Shown piece by piece: positions 1-8,742 of a stretch of DNA of 64,000 nt; the stretch's first letter is position 1; each line of letters begins with the position of its first letter. The notes under the pieces were generated by a model. It had not been told where the DNA came from, made no database searches, and saw only the letters and a program-made list of their open reading frames with translations. The DNA is from Albibacterium profundi (GTDB lineage: Bacteria; Bacteroidota; Bacteroidia; Sphingobacteriales; Sphingobacteriaceae): contig NZ_JBBVGT010000002.1 in NCBI RefSeq assembly GCF_042159835.1, positions 124,001-188,000 of the forward strand, in the 5' to 3' direction. A program made the position numbers and the translations under genes.

Positions 1-469
1 ATTCCAAACCGGCGTTGAACGCCTCATAAGCAGCAGCAAAATCCTGATTTTCAAAGGCTTTAACCCCTGTTGTTAATTCTGCTTGAGCAAGTGTTCTAGC
101 CGCAACATCTATGTTTCCTGCTTGCTCTTCAGCTCCTTCACCGGCTTTTGCTTTTTCGATTGCTGCAAGTGCTTTTTGCTTATACTCATCAGCTCCACCT
201 GTTGAGTCTAACAGCACGTAGTCTGAATACACCAATGCCAAGTATGTCCATGTTTCTGACAAATCTTTTGTCTTGTCGTGCTGAGAGGCTTTTTCCAAAG
301 AAGTTTTCGCGTCTTCTAGGTCGTTTACGCCTAATGCAGCGCTACCTATTTGTTTAACCTCGTTAAACTTGCTGTAGCTCGCTTTACCTCTATTCAGTTC
401 ACCCTTTTGTGCAAATGCAAAAATAGAGCAAAACAAAGAGGCAATTAATAGTAGTGATTTAATTTTCAT
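1..469 (-). CDS. TPR-type secreted protein, C-terminus cut by window edge
   Basis: The reading frame starts at the ATG at 467-469 and runs off the left edge; 156 codons are visible. The product begins with a clear signal peptide (MKIKSLLLIASLFCSIFAFA, cleavage before QKGE) and continues as Ala/Glu/Lys-rich helix with spacing typical of tetratricopeptide repeats. It would be exported to the periplasm or outer membrane and probably works as a protein-interaction scaffold. It starts only 3 bases after the stop of the next TPR gene, so the two are co-transcribed and probably translationally coupled behind gyrA. No enzyme motif is visible and the function is not known. Confidence 0.75.
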   Translation of the reverse strand, partial: MKIKSLLLIASLFCSIFAFAQKGELNRGKASYSKFNEVKQIGSAALGVNDLEDAKTSLEKASQHDKTKDLSETWTYLALVYSDYVLLDSTGGADEYKQKALAAIEKAKAGEGAEEQAGNIDVAARTLAQAELTTGVKAFENQDFAAAYEAFNAGLE

Positions 470-472
470 GTG

Positions 473-1582
473 TTAATTGAATGTGTTCTGATTTAATTGA
501 TTACTTACTCGTTCATATTGGATAGTATCACCGGATTCGTTGAATAATATAGCCAGTGATCTCAATGCATTAAGTGAGTTAGGGTCTATTTCATTAGCTT
601 TTAACAAGTACTTTTCTGCCAATTCTTGTTTTTCGCTTGCGGTGGTATCGTCAACAAAGTCGCCTAAATATAGTAAACCCAACTCAAAATTAGCATTATA
701 GTTATTATCGTCAAGTTCCAACGTTGTTTTATAATACTGTTCCGCTTGTTTACGGTTTCCTGTAACTTCATACGTGTAACCGGCAAGGTAATTTAACTCA
801 ACATTCTCCGGCTCTAAACGGATTGCATGTTCTATTAGCGGCACAACTGCGTCATATGATCCATTGGCGGCATAAATATTAATAATCTGAAACAGAATAT
901 CCTTGTTGTCAGGATATGAGTCTGATCCGGTCAGCAACGTATTAAGTCGTTCGTTCTGATTATCGGCCTTATTGTATAAATTCGCCAATATCAGCACATC
1001 ATCAGCATCAGTCGTACCCTTGTTCTCCAAATATGCTTGGTAGTACAAGATAGCCTCCTCCGGCTTATCAAGCTGCGAGGCAAGTACCGATAAATTATGC
1101 TTTACGTTAATATCGCCTTTACTCAACGTATCTACCTGCTTTAGATGACTATAAGCTTCATCGTATTTATTGTTATTAAGTGCTCGACGACCGAGAATTA
1201 AATGTGCATTTCCGAGCTTTCTATGGATGTATGTAATTTGAGCGTCGTTTTCATAGTTCAACTGCTCATCATCTAATTTTGCTAAAGCAAATTTAGCTTC
1301 TTCAATCGGATCTCTTGTATACTTCAACGTCCGATTGGAATCTGCCACTGCTAATGCACTATAAACCAATGCGCGCAAAAGATTATTCTTATATGCTACT
1401 GAGTCGCGACGTTCTTTGTAGGCATTATCCGAAAACTTTTTAGCATTCTCTAAATGCTTAAAATCGGCAGTCTTTGCATACATCGCAAAACTGTTATTCC
1501 CTTCTTTTTCATCCGATTGTGCCCATGCAACGTTTTGTCCCACTATAATTAGGACAAAAAGCAGTAAAAAAAATCTTTTCAT
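473..1582 (-). CDS. Exported TPR-repeat protein
   Basis: A 369-residue protein when started at the ATG at 1580-1582 (MKRFFLLLFVLIIVGQNVAWA, then QSDEKEG), which gives a proper signal peptide; a start farther upstream would lie in gyrA and bury that signal. The mature part is a chain of TPR units, for example around YDAVVPLIEHAIRLEPENVE and AEQYYKTTLELDDNNYNANF. Such proteins act as periplasmic scaffolds; no catalytic motif is seen. It begins 19 bases after the gyrA stop and ends 3 bases before a second TPR gene, so gyrA and the two TPR genes look like one transcription unit. Pairing of gyrA with TPR genes may be only positional. Confidence 0.8.
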   Translation of the reverse strand: MKRFFLLLFVLIIVGQNVAWAQSDEKEGNNSFAMYAKTADFKHLENAKKFSDNAYKERRDSVAYKNNLLRALVYSALAVADSNRTLKYTRDPIEEAKFALAKLDDEQLNYENDAQITYIHRKLGNAHLILGRRALNNNKYDEAYSHLKQVDTLSKGDINVKHNLSVLASQLDKPEEAILYYQAYLENKGTTDADDVLILANLYNKADNQNERLNTLLTGSDSYPDNKDILFQIINIYAANGSYDAVVPLIEHAIRLEPENVELNYLAGYTYEVTGNRKQAEQYYKTTLELDDNNYNANFELGLLYLGDFVDDTTASEKQELAEKYLLKANEIDPNSLNALRSLAILFNESGDTIQYERVSNQLNQNTFN

Positions 1583-1601
1583 TTCACAAATTGGCATTTT
1601 A

Positions 1602-4148
1602 TTAATCCTCCGTTGGTGTACCTGATTCCTCACCAGCATCAGCAACATCACTTTGTGTATCTTCTTCCACATCCTCATCTTTCTCCACTTTCGCTACCGA
1701 TGCTATCTGATCATTTTTATTCAAGTTAATGAGCTTCACTCCTTGAGTAGCGCGGCCCATAACTCGCAACTCTTGTACCGAAATACGGATTACGATGCTT
1801 GACTTATTAATAATCATCAGGTCATCTTGATCCGTAACATCCTTAATTGCAACTAATTTACCAGTTTTTTCTGTAATATTAATTGTCTTTACACCTTTTC
1901 CACCTCTATTCGTTATACGATAGTCTTCAAGATCGGTTCGTTTACCATAACCATTCTCAGAAACTACCAGAATTGTAGATGCACTATCATTGACACTAAT
2001 CATGCCAATGACTTCGTCTTGATCATGTGCAAGCCTAATTCCACGTACACCAGCAGCTGTACGTCCCATTGGGCGTACGGTTGACTCATTAAATCGGATA
2101 GCGCGCCCAGAACGTAAAGCAATTACAATCTCACTTTCTCCGTTTGTCAAATTCGCTTCGATTAATTGATCACCCTCATGAATATTAATTGCATTAATAC
2201 CATTAGCACGTGGACGCGAATAGGCCTCTAGCGAAGTCTTTTTGATTGTACCACGCTTAGTACACATGATAATGAAGTTATTTTCTAAATATTCCTGATC
2301 TTTCAGGTTTTTTACCTTAATATAGGCTTTAACCTTTTCTTCCTTCGGAATATTAATAATATTCTGCAGTGCTCTACCTCGAGATACTCTTGATCCTTCA
2401 GGAATCTCGAAAGCACGGAGCCAGAAACAACGTCCGGCATCAGTAAAGAATAATAAATAATTATGTGCGGTTGCAGTGATGATATGCTCCGTAAAATCAG
2501 ATTCTTTGGTATTAGAACCCAATGCACCTTTACCTCCGCGATTTTGCAATCTATACTCGCTTAATGGCGTGCGTTTTACATAGCCCTCATGCGAAATGGT
2601 GATAACGATTTCCTCATCATCGATGAAATCTTCCATACTCATATCACCAGCAGAGTGAACAATCTGAGATCTGCGTTCGTCACCGTATTTCTCTTTAACC
2701 TCTAAGAGTTCATCCTTGATAATAGACATCCGCAAGCTTTCATCAGCTAAAATAGACTTCAAATATTCAATCGTCTTCATCAGCTCAGCATACTCTTCCT
2801 TGATCTTATCACGTTCCAGTCCTGTTAAACGTCTCAGCGTCATATCCAGGATAGCTCTAGCCTGAATGTCAGACAGACCAAACTTTTCCATCAATCCGGT
2901 ACGCGCTTCATCGGGAGTGTTTGACGCACGAATTAACTTAATTACTTCTTCAATATGATCTAGAGCGATTAATAACCCTTCAAGTATATGTGCTCTTTTT
3001 TCAGCCTCAGCAAGTTCAAACTTAGTTCGTCTGATTACAACTTCGTGACGATGCTCAACAAAGTGATGTATAAGATCCTTTAAGTTCAACATCATCGGTC
3101 TCCCGTGAACCAAAGCGATATTGTTTACACTGAACGAGCTTTGTAATGCTGTATATTTAAATAAGTTATTAAGAACAACGGAAGCATTAGCATCGCGCTT
3201 AATATCATAAACGATACGCAAACCTTCGCGGTCAGATTCGTCGCGAATAGAAGATATACCCTCAATCTTCTTCTCGTTGACAAGCTCAGCCGTTCGCTCA
3301 ATCATTGTCGATTTATTTACCTGATAAGGTATTTCGGTAACGATGATTTGTTCACGGTCATTCTTAGTCACCTCAATTTCCGCCTTAGCACGCATAATGA
3401 TGCTACCACGGCCGGTTTCAAATGCACTCTGAAGACCTTTATATCCGTAGATTATACCACCAGTTGGAAAGTCAGGACCTTTTATATATTGCATTAACTC
3501 AGGTATCTCAATATCTCTGTTATCAATATATGCAACCGTGCCGTCAATAACTTCAGAAAGATTATGCGGAGCCATATTCGTAGCCATTCCCACCGCAATA
3601 CCTGAAGCCCCATTAACTAATAAATTAGGAATTCGTGTAGGAAGAACTGTTGGCTCATGTAGTGTATCGTCAAAGTTTAGCTGAAAATCAACCGTCTCTT
3701 TGTTGATATCAGCCAGCATGTCCTCTGCAATCTTTTGTAGACGAGCTTCCGTGTAACGCATCGCCGCAGGTGAGTCTCCATCCACCGAGCCAAAGTTACC
3801 CTGACCATCAACTAGTGTATATCTCATACTCCAGTCCTGAGCCATTCTAACCATGGTTCCGTATACCGATGAGTCACCGTGTGGGTGATACTTACCCAAT
3901 ACGTCGCCGACTATACGCGCTGATTTCTTATAAGGTTTGTTACTCGTCACCCCAAGATCCAACATTCCGTATAATACGCGACGATGCACTGGCTTCATTC
4001 CGTCACGCACATCAGGCAATGCTCTTGAAACAATAACCGACATTGAATAATCAATGTAAGCCGATTTCATTTCATCTTCAATATTGATTGGGATTATACG
4101 ATCGTTAGCTGGTACTAAATTGTTTTCGTTTTCTGTTTCGTCAGCCAT
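1602..4148 (-). CDS. gyrA: DNA gyrase subunit A
   Basis: An 848-residue GyrA, normal length. With GyrB it introduces negative supercoils into DNA in the cytoplasm. The N-terminal breakage-reunion domain includes the catalytic tyrosine Y132 in AAMRYTEARL. The C-terminal beta-pinwheel (from about residue 500) carries the GyrA box QNRGGKG at 535-541, which marks gyrase rather than topoisomerase IV. The quinolone region reads GKYHPHGDSSVYGTMVRMAQ: serine is present at the E. coli Ser83 place (S94 or S93 depending on alignment), but glycine (G97) stands where E. coli has Asp87. The tail is acidic (EKDEDVEEDTQSD). A TAnnTTTG box and a small hairpin lie upstream. Confidence 0.98.
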   Translation of the reverse strand: MADETENENNLVPANDRIIPINIEDEMKSAYIDYSMSVIVSRALPDVRDGMKPVHRRVLYGMLDLGVTSNKPYKKSARIVGDVLGKYHPHGDSSVYGTMVRMAQDWSMRYTLVDGQGNFGSVDGDSPAAMRYTEARLQKIAEDMLADINKETVDFQLNFDDTLHEPTVLPTRIPNLLVNGASGIAVGMATNMAPHNLSEVIDGTVAYIDNRDIEIPELMQYIKGPDFPTGGIIYGYKGLQSAFETGRGSIIMRAKAEIEVTKNDREQIIVTEIPYQVNKSTMIERTAELVNEKKIEGISSIRDESDREGLRIVYDIKRDANASVVLNNLFKYTALQSSFSVNNIALVHGRPMMLNLKDLIHHFVEHRHEVVIRRTKFELAEAEKRAHILEGLLIALDHIEEVIKLIRASNTPDEARTGLMEKFGLSDIQARAILDMTLRRLTGLERDKIKEEYAELMKTIEYLKSILADESLRMSIIKDELLEVKEKYGDERRSQIVHSAGDMSMEDFIDDEEIVITISHEGYVKRTPLSEYRLQNRGGKGALGSNTKESDFTEHIITATAHNYLLFFTDAGRCFWLRAFEIPEGSRVSRGRALQNIINIPKEEKVKAYIKVKNLKDQEYLENNFIIMCTKRGTIKKTSLEAYSRPRANGINAINIHEGDQLIEANLTNGESEIVIALRSGRAIRFNESTVRPMGRTAAGVRGIRLAHDQDEVIGMISVNDSASTILVVSENGYGKRTDLEDYRITNRGGKGVKTINITEKTGKLVAIKDVTDQDDLMIINKSSIVIRISVQELRVMGRATQGVKLINLNKNDQIASVAKVEKDEDVEEDTQSDVADAGEESGTPTED

Positions 4149-4174
4149 ATATAATTAGTTCAATTAAACTATAT

Positions 4175-4191
4175 GCTCATACATTATGAGC
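4175..4191. repeat. Palindrome in the gyrA leader
   Basis: Seven-base arms GCTCATA (4175-4181) and TATGAGC (4185-4191) around CAT. It sits between the predicted gyrA promoter box and the gyrA ATG, so it would be a small hairpin in the mRNA leader or a protein-binding dyad. Gyrase genes are often controlled by supercoiling; a role here is only a guess. Confidence 0.4.
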
Positions 4192-4204
4192 GTTGCGAAG
4201 TTAG

Positions 4205-4212
4205 CAAAAATA
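4205..4212 (-). promoter_or_regulatory. Candidate -7 box of gyrA
   Basis: On the minus strand it reads TATTTTTG, an exact fit to the Bacteroidota consensus TAnnTTTG. It would start transcription near 4198, leaving a leader of about 50 bases. Confidence 0.5.
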
Positions 4213-4252
4213 AGCATATTTAGCGAATTGAAAAGTGCTTTTGAACCGCATT

Positions 4253-5155
4253 TTATAAAGAAATCCAGTCAATCCCTTTCTTTAGAAGGCTGAGGGTTTT
4301 CTCCTCGTTACTACCGGGTTTCGGTGTAAAGTTATAAGCCCAATTCGCATGAGGGGGCAAGCTCATTAAAATAGATTCAATACGTCCGTTGGTTTCTAAA
4401 CCGAATTTCGTTCCGGCATCATAAACCAAGTTAAATTCGACATACCTTCCTCGCCTAATAAACTGCCATTCTTTTTCGTTTTCACCAAATTTTCGATCTT
4501 TATTTCTATCTATCAACTCGCGGTATATCGGGACAAAGGAACGACCAAGATCCTCAGAGAATTTAAATATATCGTCGTAAGTCAGTGATGTCTTGGCTGG
4601 TGTCAACCGATCATAAAACACTCCGCCTATCCCGCGAGTCTCATTTCGATGCTTAATAAAGAAATACCTGTCCGCCCAATCTTTAAACTCCGGGTAAAAA
4701 CCAGGAGAATAGTGATCACAAGTCTCCTTTAATGATCTATGAAAAAACGCGGCGTCATCCTCATCAATATAATGGGGAGTTAAATCAATACCACCACCAA
4801 ACCAACGTGTCTCATCATTAAGTTCAAAATAGCGAATATTCATATGAATGATAGGAACCCATGGACTTTTCGGGTGAATTACGATAGATACTCCAGTCGC
4901 AAAAAACTGGTCGTCGTTTACTCCGAAGGACTTCTTGATGGGATCGGGAAGCGTACCATGTACTGCAGAAAAATTTACCCCTCCGCGCTCTATGATGTTT
5001 CCGTCTTGTATGATTCGCGTTCTACCACCGCCGCCCCCTTCTCGTTCCCACAACTCCTCTTTAAATTTACCTAAGCCATCTGCATTCTCCAATCCTTGGC
5101 AAATCTCGTCTTGAATTCGTTTATAACTTTCAGCTACTTTATCTTTAAAGTCCAT
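4253..5155 (-). CDS. hemF: Oxygen-dependent coproporphyrinogen III oxidase
   Basis: A 300-residue HemF, full length for the family. It converts coproporphyrinogen III to protoporphyrinogen IX with O2 in haem synthesis. Family blocks are present: GGVNFSAVHGTLP near the N-terminus, WFGGGIDLTPHY with the conserved His and Asp residues, RGIGGVFYDRL, and YVEFNLVYDAGTKFGLETNG near the C-terminus. The start MDFKDKVAES fits. It stands alone on the minus strand, divergent from the DUF4442 gene. A near-match to the -7 box (GATATTTG, 5161-5168) lies only 5 bases before its ATG. Use of HemF implies aerobic or microaerobic haem synthesis, which fits the cytochromes at 6.8 and 49.0 kb. Confidence 0.96.
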   Translation of the reverse strand: MDFKDKVAESYKRIQDEICQGLENADGLGKFKEELWEREGGGGGRTRIIQDGNIIERGGVNFSAVHGTLPDPIKKSFGVNDDQFFATGVSIVIHPKSPWVPIIHMNIRYFELNDETRWFGGGIDLTPHYIDEDDAAFFHRSLKETCDHYSPGFYPEFKDWADRYFFIKHRNETRGIGGVFYDRLTPAKTSLTYDDIFKFSEDLGRSFVPIYRELIDRNKDRKFGENEKEWQFIRRGRYVEFNLVYDAGTKFGLETNGRIESILMSLPPHANWAYNFTPKPGSNEEKTLSLLKKGIDWISL

Positions 5156-5215
5156 GTAAGCAAATATCCGTTAATTTTTGAAAAGAAAGAAATAGAGATT
5201 TACAGCACTTCTCTG

Positions 5216-5223
5216 TATATTTG
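5216..5223 (+). promoter_or_regulatory. Candidate -7 box close to start codon
   Basis: TATATTTG matches TAnnTTTG and ends 6 bases before the ATG at 5230, so the transcript may be leaderless or nearly so. Confidence 0.45.
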
Positions 5224-5229
5224 ATAGCT

Positions 5230-5700
5230 ATGCGGGTATCTGAAAATGTACTGAAATGGGCTATGCGTTTCTATCCGCCCTTATTCTTCCAAAGAATATG
5301 GGTAAAGAAATTTCACAAAGGTTTCCGCGGTGTCGATGTTAAAATTCATCATAGTATTCTGAATCGAAATTATAATGGATCAATCTTCGGCGGAACAATT
5401 TTCTCGGCAACCGATCCGTTTTACGCTATCCTTTTTGATCAAATTTTAAAAAGTGAAGAGCGTAAGGTGTTGATTTGGTTAAAAAGCGCACATATCGAAT
5501 ACAAGAAGCCTGCAAGAAAGAATCTAAACTTTTCGATTTCCATTACATCAGAACAAATACAACACGCCAAAGCCGACTTGGACAACCTTGGCAAACATGT
5601 CATCTGCTTCGAATTTGACCTGTTTGATCGTGACGGCCTGCTATGCGCCTCTGTCAAAAATGAAGTCTACATCCGCAACTTAAACGACCCTAAATATTAG
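5230..5700 (+). CDS. DUF4442 hotdog-fold protein (putative thioesterase)
   Basis: A 156-residue protein from the ATG at 5230; a TTG nine bases upstream is in frame but lies inside the promoter box. The sequence resembles DUF4442 proteins, which have the hotdog fold of acyl-CoA thioesterases: a conserved GSIFGGTIFSATDPFYAIL segment at the centre helix and LIWLKSAHIEYKKPAR in the strand region. Substrate and activity are unknown. It is cytoplasmic with no signal peptide. The next gene has its own promoter box, so this may be a single-gene unit. Assignment is by pattern memory. Confidence 0.7.
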   Translation: MRVSENVLKWAMRFYPPLFFQRIWVKKFHKGFRGVDVKIHHSILNRNYNGSIFGGTIFSATDPFYAILFDQILKSEERKVLIWLKSAHIEYKKPARKNLNFSISITSEQIQHAKADLDNLGKHVICFEFDLFDRDGLLCASVKNEVYIRNLNDPKY

Positions 5701-5704
5701 TTTG

Positions 5705-5712
5705 TATATTTG
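5705..5712 (+). promoter_or_regulatory. Candidate -7 box of the lipoprotein-SCO-cytochrome unit
   Basis: TATATTTG, an exact TAnnTTTG fit, 15 bases before the ATG at 5728. Confidence 0.45.
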
Positions 5713-5727
5713 TCTAAAAACAAGAAC

Positions 5728-6162
5728 ATGAAACATTCTCCGCTCCTTTTATTACTTGCTGTTGCTTTGTTTGGAGCTTGCAACCAGACACCAGATGCCA
5801 ACCGTCAGCTTCAAGACGAAATGATCGCTATACATGACGAGGTAATGCCTATGATGGGCACATTTGTTCGTGATATTCAAAAGATTGATACAATATTGCT
5901 TAATCTGGATGATTATAAAACTGCTAACCCTGATTTAGACACTGCTCAGCAACGCGTAGAGCTTACCGAACTACAAAATCGACTTGAAAAAGCACATGAT
6001 TCCATGAACGACTGGATGCATGACCTCAATCTTAACTTCGAGGGAAAATCAAACGATGAAATAAAAGCCTACCTAGAAGTCGAAAAGACCAAAATGGAGG
6101 AAATTAAACAAGAATTCATCGACGTATCTGAGACCACCGAACGAACATTGGATATCTACTAA
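5728..6162 (+). CDS. Small helical lipoprotein
   Basis: A 144-residue protein from the ATG at 5728 (MKHSPLLLLLAVALFGAC). The LFGAC lipobox puts the lipid on Cys19. The rest is charged helix with Met/Asp/Glu-rich stretches and probable coiled coil; similar proteins in this group are often named viral A-type inclusion protein without functional basis. It comes 7 bases before the SCO1 gene and so shares a unit with SCO1 and a cytochrome c; a role at the envelope near the respiratory chain is an inference from position only. An in-frame TTG at 5710 is rejected because it overlaps the promoter box and spoils the signal peptide. Confidence 0.7.
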   Translation: MKHSPLLLLLAVALFGACNQTPDANRQLQDEMIAIHDEVMPMMGTFVRDIQKIDTILLNLDDYKTANPDLDTAQQRVELTELQNRLEKAHDSMNDWMHDLNLNFEGKSNDEIKAYLEVEKTKMEEIKQEFIDVSETTERTLDIY

Positions 6163-6169
6163 CACTAAA

Positions 6170-6817
6170 ATGAAAATCAAATATATCCCCGTTATTGCCG
6201 TAACTTTATTAATTATCAGCGCGTGCCAATCGACTAATTCTACGGAAACTCTACCCATATTAGGCTCTCGTGAACCCGTAGAAAAAGAGGTTGATGGAGA
6301 GATTGATACCGATACCTTATATCATAGCATACCCGAGTTTAGCTTTTTAAATCAGGACAGCACGATTATAACCGGTGAAACTTTCGCTAACAGCATCTAT
6401 GTAGCCGACTTCTTTTTTACCTCCTGTCCAAGTATTTGTCCGATCATGCATAGGAACATGCTAAAGGTATACGAGAAATACAAAGGAAACCAAGAAGTTA
6501 TGTTTCTATCTCATAGCATTGACACAAAATACGATACACCAAGCGTGTTGAAAGATTATGCCGAAAAGCTTGGGGTATCGGGTCAACAATGGCAATTTGC
6601 TTCAGGAACACGTGAGTCTATCTATGGCATCTCTCCTTCTTACATGGTTTTTGCTGAAGAAAACGAAGCAGCTCCGGGTGGCTTTGAACATCAAGGATGG
6701 TTTTTACTTATTGATAAAGACAAACATATCCGTGGAGCCTATAATGGAACTGAGGAGGCAGAAGTGGAACAACTGATGTCTGACATGGATATACTTCTAA
6801 AAGAATATGAGAAATAA
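6170..6817 (+). CDS. SCO1/SenC/PrrC family copper chaperone, lipoprotein
   Basis: A 215-residue protein with lipobox SAC (Cys19 region) and a thioredoxin-like domain. The copper motif is intact: C86-PSI-C90 in FTSCPSICPIM, with the third ligand H174 in GGFEHQGWF. Proteins of this family deliver copper or reduce the CuA site of cytochrome c oxidase on the outer face of the inner membrane. It ends 11 bases inside the following cytochrome c gene, so the two are translationally coupled, which supports a role in respiratory-chain assembly. No oxidase genes are in the window. Confidence 0.93.
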   Translation: MKIKYIPVIAVTLLIISACQSTNSTETLPILGSREPVEKEVDGEIDTDTLYHSIPEFSFLNQDSTIITGETFANSIYVADFFFTSCPSICPIMHRNMLKVYEKYKGNQEVMFLSHSIDTKYDTPSVLKDYAEKLGVSGQQWQFASGTRESIYGISPSYMVFAEENEAAPGGFEHQGWFLLIDKDKHIRGAYNGTEEAEVEQLMSDMDILLKEYEK

Positions 6818-7238
6818 GTTGGTATACGGCCTTATCGTCGGCCTAATATCAGGAATTGTCATCTCTTCTTGCAAGAGTGGCTCCCAAATCGACCAAGCAC
6901 GTTATTATGTTAACGGAAAGACGGCATATGAAAAACATTGTCAGAACTGTCACGGAGCGCTAGGAGAAGGGTTGGGCTTGTTAATTCCCCCCTTAACTGA
7001 CACCAGCTATATTTCCGCAAATAAAAATAAGTTGGCCGCAATAATTAAATATGGCATGGAGGGACCTGTTACGATAAATGGTCAGTTATATAATGAGAAA
7101 ATGCCCGCGGAGACTCATCTAACTCTTATTGAGATCACCTATATCATCAATTATATTGGCAACTCTTTTGGCAATAAGATTGGCCTTTATACGCCCGAAC
7201 AAGTCCAGCAAGATCTTATTGAACATCGGCCTAAGTAA
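6807..7238 (+). CDS. Mono-haem cytochrome c, lipoprotein
   Basis: A 143-residue protein. N-terminal signal ends in a lipobox (ISSC, Cys22). The haem site is CQNCH (C45, C48, H49); the sixth ligand is most likely M100 in NEKMPAE. Length and layout are those of a class I cytochrome c anchored to the outer face of the inner membrane, working as an electron carrier. Its start overlaps the SCO1 gene by 11 bases (second frame), so both are made together. It could feed a terminal oxidase encoded elsewhere. Confidence 0.93.
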   Translation: MRNKLVYGLIVGLISGIVISSCKSGSQIDQARYYVNGKTAYEKHCQNCHGALGEGLGLLIPPLTDTSYISANKNKLAAIIKYGMEGPVTINGQLYNEKMPAETHLTLIEITYIINYIGNSFGNKIGLYTPEQVQQDLIEHRPK

Positions 7239-7280
7239 AAACATTTATGACCTTGCGGTGTTTTAAAAAGAAAACATATC

Positions 7281-7454
7281 ATGAAGGATCATAAAGACAT
7301 AGAAGACAATTATCCAGAAAATCAGCGTAACCCTGGACCTTCTGAAGAAGCTGTTAAAGAAAAGGATGATAAATCCGCAAGTAAAACACTGAACTGGGTG
7401 ATTATAGTTGCCGTCGTGGTTTTAGCGATCATTATTTTCATGTACTATTATTAA
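7281..7454 (+). CDS. 57-residue single-pass membrane protein
   Basis: A short ORF: ATG at 7281, TAA at 7452-7454. The first 37 residues are very polar (MKDHKDIEDNYPENQRNPGP and on), then one hydrophobic helix (WVIIVAVVVLAIIIF) and a short tail MYYY. This is the layout of a small tail-anchored membrane protein with the N-terminus in the cytoplasm. It lies 42 bases after the cytochrome gene in the same direction. Small one-helix proteins are often subunits of membrane complexes; that is only a possibility here. Confidence 0.6.
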   Translation: MKDHKDIEDNYPENQRNPGPSEEAVKEKDDKSASKTLNWVIIVAVVVLAIIIFMYYY

Positions 7455-7483
7455 GGGGTATTTTATTGGAAACAGAACCTGTT

Positions 7484-7532
7484 TATCGGCAACAGAATCT
7501 ATGAATCGGGTTATCAGATTCTGTTGCCGATA
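7484..7532. repeat. Perfect 17-bp inverted repeat across a convergent gene end
   Basis: Left arm 7484-7500 (TATCGGCAACAGAATCT), right arm 7516-7532, 15-base loop. The right arm codes for the last residues and part of the stop region of the minus-strand flavoprotein gene. It would form a strong hairpin in either transcript, with no clear T-run after it. A smaller dyad AAACAG-AAC-CTGTTT lies just before it (7470-7484). Confidence 0.7.
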
Positions 7533-8704
7533 GCGTAACCAGACGCCCAAGCCCATTGAAAATTGTAGCCCCCTAACCAGCCCGTCATATCCACACACTC
7601 TCCGCCGAAGAACAACCCTTTTACCTTTTTTGACTCGAGCGACTGCGAATCCAATTCGTGAGTAGCCACTCCTCCTCTCATTACTTCAGCCTTATCATAG
7701 CCCTTGTCTCCCGCAGGTTTAATTGTGAATTTATGAATCGTCGAAGCAACTAGCTTTGCTTCCACCTTACTCATCGACGCTATTTTTTTGTCTAAAGGCA
7801 GATATTTACCTAGAGCCTCCGCCAACTTTCTTGTAAAATGATCTTGTAAAACATGAAGTAGCAAACGCTTACCGCCTTGACTTCTTTCTTTGGCAATTAT
7901 ATCGGCGATTGAGTCGCCCGGCAGCAAATTGATCACAATTGGCTCACCAATTCGCCAGTACGAAGAAATTTGCAAAATAGCTGGACCACTTAAGCCCCAA
8001 TGTGTAAAGAGAATATTTTCCTTAAAGCGAACAGTTCCAACTGATACCTCGGAAAAAACAGTATTGCCGGCTAAATCCGCAAACCATGGATGATCCTTAC
8101 CTGTAATAGTAAGCGGAACCAAGGCAGGTGCAGTTTCTATCAAATCTAGACCAAACTCCCGGGCAACCCTCAGCGAAAAATCGCTTGCACCTAATTTTTT
8201 AATCGGCAGCCCACCGCTAGCCATAACCACTTTACGCGATTCAAGAGTATGTTCAAGACCATTCCATTCATATTTCAGGGCAAAAAGATCTCCCTTCTTG
8301 CTAACCTGAGTCACATTTGCATTCGTTTCTAGACGTCCACCGTACTTTCGTAAAAGATTAAGGAATACTGCCACAACATCCTTGGCTTTATTACTTATCG
8401 GGAATAGCTGTCCTAATGTCTTTTCTTTTCCGACGATTCCGTTCCTTTTAAAAAAAGCAACCGTATCATCAACGCTCCACTGGCTGAACACCGACTGCGA
8501 GAACTCCCGGTCAGCTGAAATGAAATTGTCAACAGTAGTATACAGATTGGTATAATTGCAGCGTCCTCCTCCTGAAATCAGAATCTTAGCGCCGGCTTTT
8601 TCATTTTTTTCAAGAACGAGAATTTTCTTTCCATTTTTTGCAGCTTGTACACCGCACATCAGGCCGCAAGCACCAGCTCCAACTATAATCGCATCGTATA
8701 TCAT
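7514..8704 (-). CDS. HI0933/YhiN-family FAD-dependent oxidoreductase
   Basis: A 396-residue flavoprotein from the ATG at 8702-8704 (MIYDAIIVGAGACGLMCGVQ); starts farther upstream add a non-conserved tail. The N-terminal Rossmann motif GAGACG binds FAD; ISGGGRCNYTN and, near the C-terminus, GECVDMTGWLGGYNFQWAWASG are typical of the HI0933 family (aminoacetone-oxidase-like, BaiN). The true substrate of most members is unknown. It is cytoplasmic, divergent from pncB, and its 3' end takes part in a perfect 17-bp inverted repeat. Confidence 0.93.
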   Translation of the reverse strand: MIYDAIIVGAGACGLMCGVQAAKNGKKILVLEKNEKAGAKILISGGGRCNYTNLYTTVDNFISADREFSQSVFSQWSVDDTVAFFKRNGIVGKEKTLGQLFPISNKAKDVVAVFLNLLRKYGGRLETNANVTQVSKKGDLFALKYEWNGLEHTLESRKVVMASGGLPIKKLGASDFSLRVAREFGLDLIETAPALVPLTITGKDHPWFADLAGNTVFSEVSVGTVRFKENILFTHWGLSGPAILQISSYWRIGEPIVINLLPGDSIADIIAKERSQGGKRLLLHVLQDHFTRKLAEALGKYLPLDKKIASMSKVEAKLVASTIHKFTIKPAGDKGYDKAEVMRGGVATHELDSQSLESKKVKGLFFGGECVDMTGWLGGYNFQWAWASGYAIGNRI

Positions 8705-8742
8705 GGAATTTAACATTTGAAAACCACGAAGATAGATAATCA

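Noticed and set aside
1583..1678. Upstream extension of the TPR gene into gyrA
   Set aside because: It would hide the clear signal peptide beginning at the ATG at 1582.
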